6,324 nt of DNA, taken from assembly GCA_018399375.1 (NCBI GenBank), contig JAGYOV010000059.1, positions 1 through 6,324 on the forward strand, written 5' to 3'. This DNA comes from Dehalococcoidia bacterium (GTDB taxonomy: Bacteria; Chloroflexota; Dehalococcoidia; GIF9; AB-539-J10). The translations under genes were made by a program, and so were the position numbers. Below are positions 5,420-6,324 of the stretch, in pieces. The first letter of the stretch is position 1. Each line of letters starts with the position of its first letter. The notes beneath the pieces were generated by a model. It did not search any database. It was not told the origin of the DNA and saw only the letters and a program-made list of their open reading frames with translations.

Positions 5420-6226
5420 ATGTCTGTCATTTCTGAAACTATAACCTTTTTGGGAACAGCAGGTGCGAGGTTTATGGTTTCTCGCCAGCTTCTAGCCTCT
5501 GGTGGTGCCTGGATAGACTTGCATGGAACGCAGATCCTGGTGGACCCAGGGCCAGGATGTTTAGTTCATGCTATCAACAAGAAGCTTGATCCCTCTAGGC
5601 TGGATGCTATTATTTTGTCTCACAAACACCTGGATCACAGTGGAGACATAAATGTTATGATTGAAGCCATGACTGCCGGGGGCACTAGGAAGCGTGGCTT
5701 GGTCTTTGCTCCTGGTGATGCATTGAATCAAGATCCCGTCATTCTCCATTATATCCGCTCTTATCCCCTGCAGATAGAGGTTCTCGTTGAAGGAGGGACT
5801 TATCAGGTTAATGATATCTCTTTCACAACGCCCATCAGGCATCAGCATTCTGTGGAAACTTATGGTTTCGTCTTTCGATCTCCGTATCATACTTTCTCTT
5901 GGATTACGGACACTAAATATTTCGAAGGGCTAGCTTCTCATTATACTGGAGAGGTGCTCATTCTCAATGTAGCCATGCTAGATTCTAAAGTTCCCTCACA
6001 TTATTTGATGACGCTTCCCCTTGATCATCTATCCCTTGCTGATGCTGGGAGATTGGTAGAATTGATAAAACCAAGGGTAGCTATACTTACTCATTTTGGC
6101 ATGAAGATATGGCGTGCCGGGCCTCGTGTATTGGCAGAGAGGATGTCAGGAGAAAAGGGCATTCAAGTTATTGCTGCCAGCGACGGTATGACGTTTGATT
6201 TTCTCCAGTTGGAGAATAAAAAGTAG
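5420..6226 (+). CDS. Metallo-beta-lactamase-fold hydrolase of unknown substrate
   Basis: From ATG 5420 this is a 268-residue MBL-fold protein. It has the first strand TFLGTAGARF (9-18), ILVDPGPG (39-46), and the metal-binding motif SHKHLDHSGD (67-76), giving H68, H70, D72 and H73. H141 or H143 in RHQHS is probably the next metal ligand, followed by the bridging Asp in WITDTK (D164) and later histidines in PLDHLSLADA (H203) and LTHFG (H225). The binuclear metal site therefore looks complete. RNase Z, PhnP-type cyclic phosphodiesterases and other MBL hydrolases share this layout. I see no feature that chooses between them, and no signal peptide or membrane segment. The open frame extends back to 5309, but that part overlaps the pncC start, and its residues do not resemble an MBL N-terminus. 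The promoter and the family start both favour 5420. The gene is divergent from pncC and ends about 8 nt from the opposing 5S gene. Confidence 0.88.
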   Translation: MSVISETITFLGTAGARFMVSRQLLASGGAWIDLHGTQILVDPGPGCLVHAINKKLDPSRLDAIILSHKHLDHSGDINVMIEAMTAGGTRKRGLVFAPGDALNQDPVILHYIRSYPLQIEVLVEGGTYQVNDISFTTPIRHQHSVETYGFVFRSPYHTFSWITDTKYFEGLASHYTGEVLILNVAMLDSKVPSHYLMTLPLDHLSLADAGRLVELIKPRVAILTHFGMKIWRAGPRVLAERMSGEKGIQVIAASDGMTFDFLQLENKK

Positions 6227-6233
6227 GAGAACT

Positions 6234-6324
6234 TCTTGGCAACGGCTTATTTTCCCAAGAGGTTGCCCTCTAAGTATCGTCTGCGCTGGAGCGTTTCACT
6301 ACCGTGTTCGGGATGGGAACGGGT
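6234..6324 (-). rRNA. rrf: 5S ribosomal RNA, partial (5' end beyond window)
   Basis: Read on the minus strand, the window edge starts in ACCCGTTCCCATCCCGAAC, the conserved 5S loop B/C region. It continues through GTGAAACGCTCCAGCG, then a perfect AGAGG-GCAA-CCTCT hairpin in the helix IV position, then GGGAAAATAAG, and ends in CCGTTGCCAAG, the 3' strand of helix I. About 90 of about 117 nt are present, lacking roughly the first 25-30 nt. The exact 3' end is uncertain by a few nt. The CCCGAACAC...GTGAAACG pattern is bacterial rather than archaeal, which supports a bacterial host for the archaeal-type cysteine genes. If it belongs to an rRNA operon, the 23S gene would lie just beyond the right edge. 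Confidence 0.93.

Noticed and set aside
6201..6217. Perfect inverted repeat TTCTCCA/TGGAGAA at the end of the MBL gene as a terminator
   Set aside because: The 7-bp stem is flanked by T on the left and A on the right of the plus strand, the wrong polarity for an intrinsic terminator in either direction. It also lies inside the coding sequence with a 2-4 nt loop.
1..6324. CRISPR arrays, insertion sequences, attachment sites, tRNA genes or riboswitches
   Set aside because: I saw no regularly spaced repeats, transposase frames, terminal inverted repeats, tRNA-like cloverleaf or conserved riboswitch core; no T-box-like leader precedes the cysteine unit, whose leader would be only a few nt.

Overview
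The window reads as a stretch of bacterial chromosome, probably from an uncultured lineage. The partial 5S rRNA at the right edge has bacterial-type sequence. The his genes have bacterial-type operon structure, with a clear Shine-Dalgarno site before hisB. A Chloroflexota (Dehalococcoidia-like) host is my best guess, because the archaeal-type cysteine genes found here have been reported in some bacteria including that phylum. This is inference; nothing in the window proves the phylum.

Layout. (1) Positions 1-1923, plus strand: the 3' end of hisD, then complete hisC and hisB, closely spaced as a histidine biosynthesis operon that ends at hisB. (2) Positions 1924-2196: a 273-bp convergent gap with one weak terminator candidate and no convincing gene. 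(3) Positions 2197-5375, minus strand: a compact three-gene unit transcribed in the order CinA-C/PncC-type amidase, SepRS (O-phosphoseryl-tRNA synthetase), SepCysS (Sep-tRNA:Cys-tRNA synthase), with gaps of 18 and 5 nt. (4) Positions 5376-5419: a 44-bp divergent promoter region with two back-to-back extended -10 elements, apparently giving leaderless or nearly leaderless mRNAs. (5) Positions 5420-6226, plus strand: a metallo-beta-lactamase-fold hydrolase of unknown substrate. (6) About 6234-6324, minus strand: the 3' part of a 5S rRNA gene, cut by the window edge.

The main biological point is the SepRS-SepCysS pair. SepRS charges tRNA-Cys with O-phosphoserine, and SepCysS converts Sep-tRNA-Cys to Cys-tRNA-Cys using a sulfur donor. 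This two-step RNA-dependent cysteine route is best known from methanogenic archaea. Both enzymes here are full-length or nearly so. They keep their main catalytic signatures: the phosphate-binding Thr/Ser residues of SepRS, and the PLP lysine and three redox/persulfide cysteines of SepCysS. They therefore look functional. The system itself is known, but its presence in a bacterial setting, with a PncC-like gene at the head of the unit, is the part of this window most worth following.
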